Origin: Paenibacillus endoradicis | GTDB lineage: Bacteria > Bacillota > Bacilli > Paenibacillales > Paenibacillaceae | Assembly: GCF_024721975.1 (NCBI RefSeq) | Contig: NZ_JANQBB010000007.1 | Coordinates: 62,001 to 126,000, forward strand | Direction: 5' to 3' | DNA length: 64,000 nt | Shown: positions 18,876-27,369 of the stretch, one piece after another | How positions within the stretch are numbered: the stretch's first letter is position 1 | Layout of the letters: the number at the start of each line of letters is the position of its first letter | Notes under the pieces: model-generated | What the model was told of the DNA's origin: nothing | The model's input: only the letters and a program-made list of their open reading frames with translations | Database searches by the model: none | Made by a program: the position numbers and the translations under genes

Positions 18876-21146
18876 ATGCTGAAACGTACAACGTCTCTTA
18901 TGCTTGTCTTAATATTGACAATGACTAGCGCGGTTGGACTTGCATCTGCTAGCACAACAACGAAGGAAACGGTTATTAAACTTACTGATACAGTCGTAAC
19001 GGTTGATGGAGAAGTAGCATCAACGAGTTCATCGTCAGCTGTATATACAGGAGCTAGCATTGTATATTATGAGGATGGAAAAGACAGTAGTTATGGAGAA
19101 GGTACAGAGTCAGATGCGCACAGCGCTGAAGAAGCAGCTAAGCATACAGTTGTAACCATTACTGAGCCTGGAACTTATCTCGTATCAGGTAAGTTATCGG
19201 CAGGACAGTTAGCAGTTGATTTGGGAACGGACGCGGCTTCTGATCCGACAGCAGTTGTAACACTTATTTTAGACGGAGTAGATATTACGAATACAGTTGC
19301 TCCCGGTGTTATCTTTTACAATGTATATGAGCCATACTCAGATACAGAAGATACTAAAGGAATTGTCGATCTAAGCCAAGCAGGGGCACAGGTTATATTA
19401 GCAGATAATGCTATTAATACTGTAAATGGCGCCTATGTAGCACGAATTTATAAAACAGGTACAACGAAAAAACTGCATAAATATGATGGAGCATTTTATT
19501 CTAAAATGTCCATGAACATTTCTGGAGAAGCTAAGGGCACAGGTGAGTTGCATATTACTGCTACTAACGAAGGGCTCGATTCTGAACTACATCTCGCTCT
19601 CAACGGCGGAAAGGTTTATATTGAGGCTCAGGATGATGGAATCAATACGAATGAAGATGGAATTTCAGTTACGAGCATTAATGGTGGATATCTATACGTT
19701 AATGCAGGCCTAGGAGCAGAAGGTGATGGAATTGACTCTAATGGATACTTAACTATTAACGGAGGAACTATTGTTACAATGGCCAATGAACGTAGTCCTG
19801 ACGGCGGTATTGATGCTGATAGTGATATTATCATCAATGGCGGCACAGTTCTTGCACTAGGCACACGTAATGATGCTACTTCTTCTACATCCAAGCAACC
19901 ATTTATTGAACTGTCCTTTGCTTCAACACACGCAGCAGGAAGCAAAATTTTATTAACGGATACGGAAGGAAATGAATTGCTAAGCCATACTGCAGAAAAA
20001 GCTTTTCAAAGTGTAACATTCTCATCTGCTGATCTTAAGCTTGATACTGAATATCATTTGTACATTGATGGTATACAGCAGCAGTATACAGGAAATTCCT
20101 TCGGAATGATGGGTGGCGGTCCTGGTGGCAATCCCCCTGGAGATGGAAATGGACAATTTGGTCAAGGCACGCCTCCAACAGGTGAACGTCCAGATAATGG
20201 AATGACGAATGGACAATTCCCTGAAGGCACGCCTCCAGAGGGAACTATGTCCCGTCCTGATAATAATTTAGCAGGTATGCCAGAAGGTAGTTTTAATCCT
20301 AATGGACAAGAAAGCACAACTACTAGTGGTGAAGGTTCTACTGCATTCGTGATTACGGAAACGGTTCATAGCTTCTCAGGTGTTTCCGAAGCTACTGATG
20401 CTAGCGGTAAAACTAAGGTTACCTTTACTGTCAATGATGGTGCAGGCATTCAAAGTGTAGCTTCTGGTAAAAGTATAGTATTTGATGGAGTTTCAGCGAG
20501 CGTAGCTGTTCCTGAAAGTGATATCCAACTGACAGTAACAGATATGCCTTCAGAGAACTATTCTGAAACGTTTCTTCTATCTGAGTTGAAGGGTGACTTC
20601 TCCAAGATAATGCCCCAGGAGGATGGTCAATATCGCCTAACAATTGCGGTAGTTTCCTCAAATGAAACATATACTGGAGTATCACAATGGCAGTTTGCAA
20701 TTGGTGTGCTTCCCTTTACTGATGTGAATTCAAACGATGTTTCCTACAATGCAATTAAATCTTTGTATGAACAGGGGATTATGATTGGTACTAGTTCAAC
20801 TCGGTTCTCTCCAAACTCTCCAGTAACACGTGCTTCAGCGATTACGACTCTTGGTAGATTGCTTAAGATTGAGCAAGCTGAATCAAGCTCCTTCAATGAT
20901 GTTGTGAAAAACAGCTGGTATAGTGGATATGTTGGTTGGGCAGCGCAAAGCGGAATTGTTATTGGTGATGGAAAAGGGAACTTCATGCCAAATGCTAACG
21001 TGACTGTTGAACAGATGAAGCTTATTATCTCGAGATATGTTAAGTTGAGCGGATTAAACATTTCAATAGACGATCTTTTCCCAAGCACTATTACTGGCAC
21101 AATGACTCGTGCAGAGCTTGCAACTCTATTAAGCAAGCTACTATAG
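18876..21146 (+). CDS. SLH-anchored pectin/polysaccharide-binding beta-helix protein (Cthe_2159-like)
   Basis: 756 residues. Signal peptide 1-26 (ends near ASAS). Residues about 35-400 form a repetitive right-handed beta-helix with short turns such as GGKVYIEAQDDGINTNEDG and GGYLYVNAGLGAEGDGIDSNG, characteristic of the carbohydrate-binding family of Clostridium thermocellum Cthe_2159, which binds polygalacturonate through calcium. A Gly/Pro/Asn-rich linker follows (about 405-485), then a small beta domain, then two clear SLH repeats and a weak third (about 615-755). AAAGGAAGTG precedes the ATG. Its position beside the PL9 lyase supports a role in holding pectin at the cell surface. No catalytic residues are recognised. 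Confidence 0.82.
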   Translation: MLKRTTSLMLVLILTMTSAVGLASASTTTKETVIKLTDTVVTVDGEVASTSSSSAVYTGASIVYYEDGKDSSYGEGTESDAHSAEEAAKHTVVTITEPGTYLVSGKLSAGQLAVDLGTDAASDPTAVVTLILDGVDITNTVAPGVIFYNVYEPYSDTEDTKGIVDLSQAGAQVILADNAINTVNGAYVARIYKTGTTKKLHKYDGAFYSKMSMNISGEAKGTGELHITATNEGLDSELHLALNGGKVYIEAQDDGINTNEDGISVTSINGGYLYVNAGLGAEGDGIDSNGYLTINGGTIVTMANERSPDGGIDADSDIIINGGTVLALGTRNDATSSTSKQPFIELSFASTHAAGSKILLTDTEGNELLSHTAEKAFQSVTFSSADLKLDTEYHLYIDGIQQQYTGNSFGMMGGGPGGNPPGDGNGQFGQGTPPTGERPDNGMTNGQFPEGTPPEGTMSRPDNNLAGMPEGSFNPNGQESTTTSGEGSTAFVITETVHSFSGVSEATDASGKTKVTFTVNDGAGIQSVASGKSIVFDGVSASVAVPESDIQLTVTDMPSENYSETFLLSELKGDFSKIMPQEDGQYRLTIAVVSSNETYTGVSQWQFAIGVLPFTDVNSNDVSYNAIKSLYEQGIMIGTSSTRFSPNSPVTRASAITTLGRLLKIEQAESSSFNDVVKNSWYSGYVGWAAQSGIVIGDGKGNFMPNANVTVEQMKLIISRYVKLSGLNISIDDLFPSTITGTMTRAELATLLSKLL

Positions 21147-21189
21147 ACGACATGTGGTGACACTAGCATAAATAGTATAATTAAAGATA

Positions 21190-21304
21190 TCCTGCTGCTT
21201 ACAAGATAGAAAGTAAGCACAGGTTATTTTTAGTTTTCAATGTCCATTACAACGAGCTATTCATTAAATAAAACTCTGACCTTCTAAGGTCGGGGTTTTA
21301 TTTT
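21190..21304 (+). terminator. Two tandem rho-independent terminators
   Basis: A first hairpin at about 21191-21223 (CCTG and GCTTAC pairing with GTAAGC and CAGG) is followed by T-rich sequence. A second at 21270-21304 pairs AAACTCTGACC with GGTCGGGGTTT and is followed by TTTTATTTTA. Confidence 0.75.
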
Positions 21305-21397
21305 ATATAAATTGTGCGAAATTGAATGGGATATAGTAGAATAGTAGACATAATTTACAATAAGTTACAGTTAATCTGGAGTAGAGGAGTAATAACG

Positions 21398-22294
21398 ATG
21401 ACTACTACATACGATAAGCTATTTCAATTGCTAGGTGATTTACCAACAGAAGGTGTTACCAATGTACAACTATTAGATGAAACAATGGAAGACGGATATC
21501 GCTTGCAAACCGTTCTGTTAGAACTTGGGTTTACGGAGCGGGTATCTGTGTGGGTTGCCTTACCTGTAAAGCTAGATGGTCCTTATCCACTCGTTATTTT
21601 TAATCATTCACATGGTGGAAATTATACAAATGGAAGAAATGAATTAGTGCGTAGTAGCTCATATTTACAGCAACCCTCATTCGCTCATACGCTTACCAGC
21701 ATGGGGTATGCCGTGTGTTGTATGGATATGCGAGGTTTTAATGAACGTTCTGGTAGAACAGAAAGTGAATTAGTAAAGGAAATGCTTTGGCAAGGTAAAG
21801 TATTGTGGGGCACGATGCTCTACGACACACGTTGCTTGCTAGATTATATGTTAAGTCGATCTGATATTGATGCTGGGCGTGTAGCTACGATTGGGATGTC
21901 TATGGGGGGATTGATGGCATGGTGGCTAGCTGCCTTAGATGAGCGTATTAACGTAGTAGTGGATATATGTGGTCAAGTGGACGCACATACTTTAATCAGT
22001 AAACGAGGATTAGACCATCATGGTTTCTATCATTATGTTCCTGGTTTGCTAAAGCACTTTACAACTTTAGAAATTCAAGCTCTTATTGTACCGCGTCCAA
22101 GACTTAGTTTAACGGGGCAGCACGATCGACTATGCCCAATGGAAGGGGTACAGCTGTTGAAAGAAGGTTTAGATCAAGCATATTTAGCTGCTGGATATCC
22201 AGATAACTTTCAAACGATTGAGACTACAGGTGGTCATATGGAAACTGTAGAAATGCGTACAGCGTGGAAACAATTTTTACAGCGACATTTATAA
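21398..22294 (+). CDS. Alpha/beta hydrolase, probable carbohydrate esterase
   Basis: 298 residues from the ATG at 21398 (AGAGGAG upstream); the frame opens 72 bases earlier without support. Motifs in order: oxyanion region NHSHGGN, nucleophile elbow GMSMGG with S168, acid in TGQHDRLCP, and histidine in TGGHMETVEMR. No signal peptide, so it acts in the cytoplasm. The arrangement resembles acetyl-esterase/dienelactone-hydrolase-like proteins. With an SGNH hydrolase immediately downstream and pectin genes upstream, deacetylation or deesterification of imported pectic or xylan oligosaccharides is plausible but inferred. A fragment of a second copy exists at 11.2 kb. Confidence 0.8.
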   Translation: MTTTYDKLFQLLGDLPTEGVTNVQLLDETMEDGYRLQTVLLELGFTERVSVWVALPVKLDGPYPLVIFNHSHGGNYTNGRNELVRSSSYLQQPSFAHTLTSMGYAVCCMDMRGFNERSGRTESELVKEMLWQGKVLWGTMLYDTRCLLDYMLSRSDIDAGRVATIGMSMGGLMAWWLAALDERINVVVDICGQVDAHTLISKRGLDHHGFYHYVPGLLKHFTTLEIQALIVPRPRLSLTGQHDRLCPMEGVQLLKEGLDQAYLAAGYPDNFQTIETTGGHMETVEMRTAWKQFLQRHL

Positions 22295-22355
22295 ACGAAT
22301 TATTATTTTGTTGTTATCATGTAGTTTAGATATTCTAAATAAAGGGTGCTGTGTG

Positions 22356-23006
22356 ATGAAAGATAATCTTGTTGTAGTATTTCAGGGAGATTCCATTACT
22401 GATGGTAATCGAGATAGAGGCAATGATTTAAATCATATTATAGGTCATGGCTACGCATATATGATAGCAGGTAAATTAGGAAGTAAGTTCGCTGAAAAAA
22501 AACCTGATTTTGTGAATCGTGGTGTAAGCGGAGATCGAATTTCTGATTTGTATGCTCGCTGGAACGAGGATGCATTAAGTTTCACACCTAATGTGCTTAG
22601 TATTTTAGCTGGAGTAAATGATGCATGGAGAATCGTTCATCAAGATCGGGGCGGGTTTACTGATCGATTCGAACGAACATATCACCATTTGTTATCAGAG
22701 ACGAGAGAAGTATTGCCAGCCACTAAGCTTGTATTATGTGAGCCATTCATATTAAAGACGTCTGCTACTGAGAAGCAATTTGATCAGTGGAAGGAGCTGA
22801 TCTCCAATTACCAGCAGCATGTACGTCAGCTTGCACAGCAGTATAATGCTGTGTTTGTACCTTTGCAGGACGTATTTGATGATGCAGCTAAGCGGACTTC
22901 TGCTGAAGCATGGCTTTGGGACGGTATACATCCTACCGTAGCTGGACATTATCTGCTTGCAGAGCGCTGGCTTGAGGTAGTTGAAGATAGTGGTTGCTTA
23001 AACTGA
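22356..23006 (+). CDS. SGNH/GDSL-family hydrolase, probable oligosaccharide acetylesterase
   Basis: 216 residues from the ATG at 22356, with AAAGGGTG upstream. The four SGNH blocks are present: FQGDSITDGNR (Ser), NRGVSGDR (Gly), AGVNDAW (Asn) and DGIHPTVAGH (Asp-His). No signal peptide. This subgroup includes rhamnogalacturonan and xylan acetylesterases. It starts 61 bases after the alpha/beta hydrolase and is likely cotranscribed. Together they probably strip acetyl groups from imported oligosaccharides; the exact sugar cannot be told. Confidence 0.85.
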   Translation: MKDNLVVVFQGDSITDGNRDRGNDLNHIIGHGYAYMIAGKLGSKFAEKKPDFVNRGVSGDRISDLYARWNEDALSFTPNVLSILAGVNDAWRIVHQDRGGFTDRFERTYHHLLSETREVLPATKLVLCEPFILKTSATEKQFDQWKELISNYQQHVRQLAQQYNAVFVPLQDVFDDAAKRTSAEAWLWDGIHPTVAGHYLLAERWLEVVEDSGCLN

Positions 23007-23076
23007 CTAAGTAATAGACTTATTAATATTGATAGATAGTATTACAGGGTTTTCAACAGTGTAAGTTCGCCTACAT

Positions 23077-23679
23077 ATGATAAAGAGCACCTTTTACGGT
23101 TTTGAATTTATTGGGACGGCTACACCGCTCCATGACTCTGATGGTAAAGTAATAGGTGGCATAGCCGTTCAGCTTCGAAAACAAAGTGAATTATTAGCTA
23201 TTGCAGACCAAATTACAGCTTCATTAACACAAGCCAACATTCAGATGTCACAAGTCACGAATGGCTCAATGGGCTTGGCTGGATCTGCTCAGAATTTGCT
23301 TGCACTAGCAAGTCAGACAGCTGAACAAGTTAATGAAACAGGTGAAGTAGTATCAATTGTAAGAAGAGTGGCTGATCACACCCATTTGTTAGGTATGAAT
23401 GCAGCTATTGAAGCTGCGCATGCCGGCGATAATGGAAGAGGCTTTGGGATTGTAGCTGATGAGATACGGAAAGTATCTAACGAAACGTTATCTTCAACGA
23501 AAACAATTCAACAGACACTGAAGGCATTTGAGGGAGCAATAAATACTATGTAGCAGTCTATTGAACAAATAGCATCGACTGTTGAGCAGCAAGCATTATC
23601 GTCTCAACAGGTTTTAGCATATATGGAAGAGATTTATCGTATGTCAGAACAACTTAATCTCTTTGCAAAAAAACTATAA
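23077..23679 (+). pseudogene. Decayed methyl-accepting chemotaxis protein
   Basis: The reading frame begins inside a sensor domain (YGFEFIGTATPLHDSDGKVIGG) with no ribosome site, and then holds an intact chemotaxis signalling tip, LLGMNAAIEAAHAGDNGRGF. A TAG at 23551-23553 interrupts the frame, after which the same frame continues for 41 more codons (QSIEQIASTVEQQ to LNLFAKKL) to TAA at 23677. The gene thus lacks its 5' end and carries a nonsense mutation. The 158-codon open part alone could not act as a receptor with a ligand domain. Confidence 0.85.
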
Positions 23680-23720
23680 TTGAACTCTGAGGACGGGTTA
23701 TTAAAATACGCAATAATGTT

Positions 23721-23760
23721 ACAACGAAGAAGTCGTTCTTTAAGGCGACTTCTTCGTTGT
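23721..23760. terminator. Strong hairpin after the chemotaxis pseudogene
   Basis: Perfect 15-base arms (23721-23735, 23746-23760) with a ten-base loop. The T-tract is poor, so termination is likely but not certain. Confidence 0.55.
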
Positions 23761-23806
23761 ATGATTTAGTCCAATTAAAGGTGAACCAGCAGATTTATTA
23801 GAGACA

Positions 23807-24024
23807 ATGAAAGAGAAGGTTGCTTTATTTTCAGTGTTAGAAGAGAATCTAACGGAATTACAATCTCTCTATGTAATAAGTAATATTGCACGTGATAAGG
23901 ATCAAAAGCTGAAGGTGCGAGCGATTGCAGATGTTAATCAAATGGACAATGGCGATTACTAGGTACTCAAAATGAAGATGGCAGAGATGCCTCCCCTATG
24001 ATGCAAGAGGATGATATGCAGTAG
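23807..24024 (+). pseudogene. Short unrecognised coding remnant, apparently frameshifted
   Basis: An ATG at 23807 opens 51 codons (MKEKVALFSVLEENLTELQS) ending at TAG 23962. The same frame is protein-like further upstream (about FSPIKGEPADLLETMKEK), but without a start. Another frame continues with LLGTQNEDGRDASPMMQEDD and stops at 24024. The two parts together look like one small acidic protein with a frameshift. No good ribosome site and no family recognised. Confidence 0.3.
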
Positions 24025-24041
24025 TATATATAATAAAATCG

Positions 24042-24086
24042 AAAAGCAGTATCCTTTAGTTTCATAACTATAAGGATACTGCTTTC
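24042..24086. terminator. Bidirectional hairpin terminator
   Basis: Arms AAAGCAGTATCCTT / AAGGATACTGCTTT with further pairing toward the loop. T-rich sequence follows on the plus strand and A-rich sequence precedes it, so it can end the leftward gene at 24104. Confidence 0.7.
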
Positions 24087-24103
24087 TTTCAGACATCGAT
24101 TAT

Positions 24104-24775
24104 TTATAATTGTTTTGGGGAGTGTACCGTCATCATATGTTGTATATTCCAAAAATAACTATTGCCGTCAGCTGTCACTAATTCGACCAAGTGGTTTTCT
24201 AACTTATTCAATAATCCTATCTTATTGGGATTTATACCTAAATCGAATACAACAATCTCCCCTGATAGCTTAGATAATTGTTCTTCAAATGTACGCATTA
24301 GAGGTATAACAGATGGGCTGACCGGAAGTAGTGAACGATCAATTGAAAAAGGTGTTTTGTCAGGGGAATAAGGAATTAACCATTTAAGATGGTTCATAGG
24401 AATATAAATTGTTTTGAAAACAGGCGAATAGAAGACAAAGTAGTCATTTAGTATAGTAGTCACATAACCATGTAATGATAGAGTCCCAGAGACGTAAATT
24501 TCAACGAATTGTCCGCGTGCATGCTGCAAAGTTTTTCGATATGAAATCTCCTTTTCACTTTCAATAGGAATGTGAGTAGGACTTTCAATTTTTCCTTCTA
24601 TATTGGTGCTAGCTTTAATATTTTGAACATGTAGAATTGGAAAATACAGAAATTTAATACCGTTAAATAATACAAGAATATCTTGACCATAATCGATCAG
24701 AATTCCAGTATGTTTTTTTTCTCCCGATATTTCAATATCTATTGTTTTATTAAGGAAAGATTGCAATACTATCAT
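24104..24775 (-). CDS. Unknown protein with small beta-barrel (CotB/DUF2642-like) domains, candidate spore-coat protein
   Basis: 223 residues from the ATG at 24775, which has AAGAGGAG upstream; the longer frame has no support. The N-terminal segment (FLNKTIDIEISGEKKHTGILIDYGQD, then FPILHVQNIK) has the Sm-like pattern seen in CotB repeats, in which a short beta-barrel ends in HI-K. A second similar segment follows near 95-140 (GQFVEIYVSGTLSLHGYV), and a third may lie at the C-terminus. No signal peptide or membrane segment. It lies 172 bases downstream of the cotB-like gene in the same direction. A spore-coat role is inferred from the likeness and location. Confidence 0.55.
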   Translation of the reverse strand: MIVLQSFLNKTIDIEISGEKKHTGILIDYGQDILVLFNGIKFLYFPILHVQNIKASTNIEGKIESPTHIPIESEKEISYRKTLQHARGQFVEIYVSGTLSLHGYVTTILNDYFVFYSPVFKTIYIPMNHLKWLIPYSPDKTPFSIDRSLLPVSPSVIPLMRTFEEQLSKLSGEIVVFDLGINPNKIGLLNKLENHLVELVTADGNSYFWNIQHMMTVHSPKQL

Positions 24776-24900
24776 GGGTAATCTCCTCTTCTTAATAGAA
24801 TAAATCAAACTACATGAATCTAGCGGATTATAGTAATAGTAAGAAAGCTCTATCTATAAATCTTTAGCAATGATCTTCTTACCTTATTAAACTGAGAATA

Positions 24901-24937
24901 AAAAAACCAGACACAGCAGAAACAACACTTGTCTGGT
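24901..24937 (-). terminator. Rho-independent terminator after cotB
   Basis: On the minus strand CCAGACA pairs with TGTCTGG and is followed by six T. It separates cotB from the downstream gene, which then needs its own promoter or read-through. Confidence 0.75.
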
Positions 24938-24947
24938 TTGTATACAG

Positions 24948-25505
24948 TTATTTTTTAGAATAATGTTTACTATATCTAGATTTTTTCTTGTTACTATTGT
25001 TATTTTGTTTCTTATTTTCGTTCTCATTTTTATTATCTTGCTTCTTTTCTTGATTGTTTTCTTCATTATTCGCATCTGAGTTATCTTGGCTGAAGAAGCT
25101 GCAACTCTTAATATGAGAGTAAAGGATTAGAAGCACTTCTTCCTTTAAAACAATGGTAATGTAATCATCGTAGATTTCAGTTAGTACACCTTTTACGCAT
25201 TCTGGGCCGCCACGATTAATTTGAATCTGTTTGTACTTCATCGATTCAAAAACATTTTTCATGGATCCAGAACTTACATAGTTAAGTCGAGTAATCGGCT
25301 TAATGACATCTTGTGAGGAATCACTCTTAACAAGTGTGATACTCTTAATATGATCTACATAGTAATAAACGATTCCATCATTCACAGTAGATAACACAAG
25401 GTAATCATCTCCAACTGCTAATACAAGACCTATTCTAGACTCAGGGCCACCTCTATCAAGTTGAACCTTCTTTCCTATAAGGCTAGATAATTGATACTCC
25501 GCCAT
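24948..25505 (-). CDS. cotB: Spore coat protein CotB-like
   Basis: 185 residues. Two repeats match the CotB unit: VQLDRGGPESRIGLVLAVGD with YYYVDHIKSI, and IQINRGGPECVKGVLTEIYDDY with HIKS. B. subtilis CotB has three such repeats and a long Ser/Lys-rich tail; here there are two, and the tail (about 140-185) is rich in Asn, Lys and Glu. CotB is an outer-coat protein of spores whose tail is phosphorylated by CotH. The tail here has few serines, so that modification would be limited. GAAGAGGTG precedes the ATG. No clear sigma-K promoter was recognised upstream. Confidence 0.82.
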   Translation of the reverse strand: MAEYQLSSLIGKKVQLDRGGPESRIGLVLAVGDDYLVLSTVNDGIVYYYVDHIKSITLVKSDSSQDVIKPITRLNYVSSGSMKNVFESMKYKQIQINRGGPECVKGVLTEIYDDYITIVLKEEVLLILYSHIKSCSFFSQDNSDANNEENNQEKKQDNKNENENKKQNNNSNKKKSRYSKHYSKK

Positions 25506-25774
25506 CTCATATGCACCTCTTCATTATTAATGGTGAATCTATTACATATATACGTGTACCTCAATGATATTGATCTAATCATTTAGCCTTTATTTAGAAA
25601 ATCCGCTAGAATCTAAGGATAATAACCTAGTGAATATAGATCGTAAAATTAGAAACTCTAATAGAGTTCATTCTATCGTCTAAACTTCGACAGCATTAAT
25701 TGAAATATTAATCATTCTGTAGAAAATCACTTTCGTATATTTTGCAATGAGACAATGATGGAGTGGTAAGGATA

Positions 25775-25783
25775 TGCTATACT
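25775..25783 (+). promoter_or_regulatory. Extended -10 promoter element
   Basis: TGCTATACT fits an extended -10, about 50 bases before the gene at 25834; no good -35 is present. The rest of the 328-base gap between cotB and this gene (25506-25833) shows nothing else that I can name. Confidence 0.45.
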
Positions 25784-25833
25784 TAATGTGTTTTATTGAA
25801 TTTTCATATAAGTAGTAAAAGTGAGGGAAAACG

Positions 25834-26142
25834 ATGAATACTAGATATAGAATTACAAGAAGTCCACAAGGTGATCAAGTTGAAAAGGGTATGTCTCTTG
25901 AAGAATGTAAGATATTCTTTGCTCAACAAGCTGATTTTGTACATGCCGAGGAATATTCTTCTCGCTCAGGTGAAACAGTGATGAAAATTAAGGGTGAGTT
26001 TTTTATGTGGCAGTTAGGAGAGGTGCAAATTCCATTTAGATACTTTGATGGAGATGTGTATGTATCCGTTTCTCACGAAGTCATCTATCATAGAATGTTA
26101 GAAGTAGCTGAAGGATTGCATGCCCAATGTATTGAAGGGTAG
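25834..26142 (+). CDS. Hypothetical protein, 102 residues
   Basis: Compact soluble protein starting MNTRYRITRSPQGDQVEKG, with GTGAGGG upstream of the ATG. It contains aromatic stretches such as GEFFMWQLGEVQIPFRYFDGDVYVSVSHEVIYHRM, which look like beta strands followed by a helix. No signal peptide, metal-binding or catalytic motif. I do not recognise the family. It stands alone between a promoter element and an IS remnant. Confidence 0.65.
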   Translation: MNTRYRITRSPQGDQVEKGMSLEECKIFFAQQADFVHAEEYSSRSGETVMKIKGEFFMWQLGEVQIPFRYFDGDVYVSVSHEVIYHRMLEVAEGLHAQCIEG

Positions 26143-26235
26143 TCGCATTCATTGTGACATTTCAAGTTCAGATGAAAAAAAGGATACTCCAATTTTAGCA
26201 AGAATTCAGTAGAAGCAAAGTTAGCAAGATTATTG

Positions 26236-26390
26236 TTAGGCGGCTCCTAGGGCTTGCGCTCGGTATTCTACCGGACTCAAGCCCTTCAGTTTTATTTTGA
26301 TACGTTTGAATTACCATAATCAACGTATTTGTACAGACCTTCTTTAAAGTGTGCCATACACTCAAATTCCTTTAAGTACATCAAACACGG
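26236..26390 (-). mobile_element. Remnant of an IS3-family transposase (3' end)
   Basis: On the minus strand the last codons read KIKLKGLSPVEYRAQALGAA then stop, the typical C-terminus of IS3-group transposases. In a shifted frame just upstream is EFECMAHFKEGLYKYVDY, the segment that normally precedes it. At least one frameshift separates them and nothing recognisable lies further upstream, so only about 150 bases of the element survive. I saw no terminal inverted repeat. Confidence 0.8.
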
Positions 26391-26487
26391 GATGAACAGC
26401 AATAGCGATGCCATTCACATGAGAATAGTTAATATAATAATAAAGCATTATAATAAATACATAAGGCATCTTAGGAGGAGATAATCT

Positions 26488-27213
26488 TTGAAACTAAAGT
26501 CAAAAAGGAAAATAAAAATAGCTTTAATTAGTTTGGTAGTCAGTTTGGTTTTGCTAATAGGTGGCTTTTACATATATACCTTAGATTATTATCGAGCTGA
26601 TGAGGTTGCTATAGAAGTGCTTTCTAGAGTGGATACAGGAAGTCAGATAGAAAAACGAAAAGATATGTGGATTTTTCATCCCGATAATGAAAAGAAAAGT
26701 GATGTAGGTTTGATTTTTTATCCTGGTGGAAAGGTGGAATGGACAGCGTATTCTGTATTGCTTGAGAAACTATCGCAAAATGGTATAACTTCTGTGTTAA
26801 TCAAAATGCCTTTTAACTTAGCAGTATTTGATATTAATGCAGCTAATCGTGTATATAATCAATTACCTGAAATAAATAATTGGATGATCGGCGGTCATTC
26901 CTTAGGCGGTGCGATGGCAAGCAGCTATGCTAATGATCATCAAGATATAATTAATGGGCTTGTATTACTTGGAGCTTATCCTGTTGATGGGAATTCAATT
27001 CCGACCATTGCTCTTTATGGTACCGAAGATATGGTTTTAGATAAATCTAAGTTAGCAACTACGCAAAATCAGTACGTAATACCAGGGGGTAATCATGCGT
27101 ATTTCGGCAACTATGGTGAGCAGAAGGGCGATGGCATTGCAACAATTACAAGAGAGGAACAGCAACAGCTAGCCGTTGAGGAAATATCTACATTTATATT
27201 AGATTCTCAGTAG
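26488..27213 (+). CDS. Membrane-anchored alpha/beta hydrolase
   Basis: 241 residues from TTG at 26488, with TAGGAGGAG seven bases upstream. One hydrophobic helix (about 9-31, ALISLVVSLVLLIGGFYIY) after a Lys/Arg-rich start anchors it with the enzyme domain outside. Hydrolase motifs: IFYPGG for the oxyanion region, GGHSLGG nucleophile elbow, YGTEDMV with the acid, GGNHAYFGNYG with the histidine. This is the compact alpha/beta-hydrolase-5 type. Substrate unknown. Single gene ended by the terminator at 27312. Confidence 0.82.
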   Translation: MKLKSKRKIKIALISLVVSLVLLIGGFYIYTLDYYRADEVAIEVLSRVDTGSQIEKRKDMWIFHPDNEKKSDVGLIFYPGGKVEWTAYSVLLEKLSQNGITSVLIKMPFNLAVFDINAANRVYNQLPEINNWMIGGHSLGGAMASSYANDHQDIINGLVLLGAYPVDGNSIPTIALYGTEDMVLDKSKLATTQNQYVIPGGNHAYFGNYGEQKGDGIATITREEQQQLAVEEISTFILDSQ

Positions 27214-27311
27214 AAAACGAGTTGATTTGCAGTTGTTGTTGTGCAAGCTGCTGAAAACATGTCAATTTATCTCCACAGATTAATATTATATTTAAAGTTA
27301 AATGTACAAAC

Positions 27312-27358
27312 AAAAAAATGAGCCAAGTTATGTTTAAGATAACTTGACTCATTTTTGT
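27312..27358. terminator. Bidirectional terminator between hydrolase and xylanase genes
   Basis: Arms AAATGAGCCAAGTTAT / ATAACTTGACTCATTT with one mismatch; A-run before and T-run after, serving both converging genes. Confidence 0.85.
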
Positions 27359-27369
27359 TTAAAGTTTAA

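Noticed and set aside
20744..21220. 158-codon minus-strand frame opposite the SLH repeats
   Set aside because: Antisense to conserved SLH sequence; no start signal or family likeness.
24887..25075. 62-codon Lys/Arg-rich frame overlapping cotB
   Set aside because: Produced by the repetitive Asn/Lys tail of cotB in another frame.
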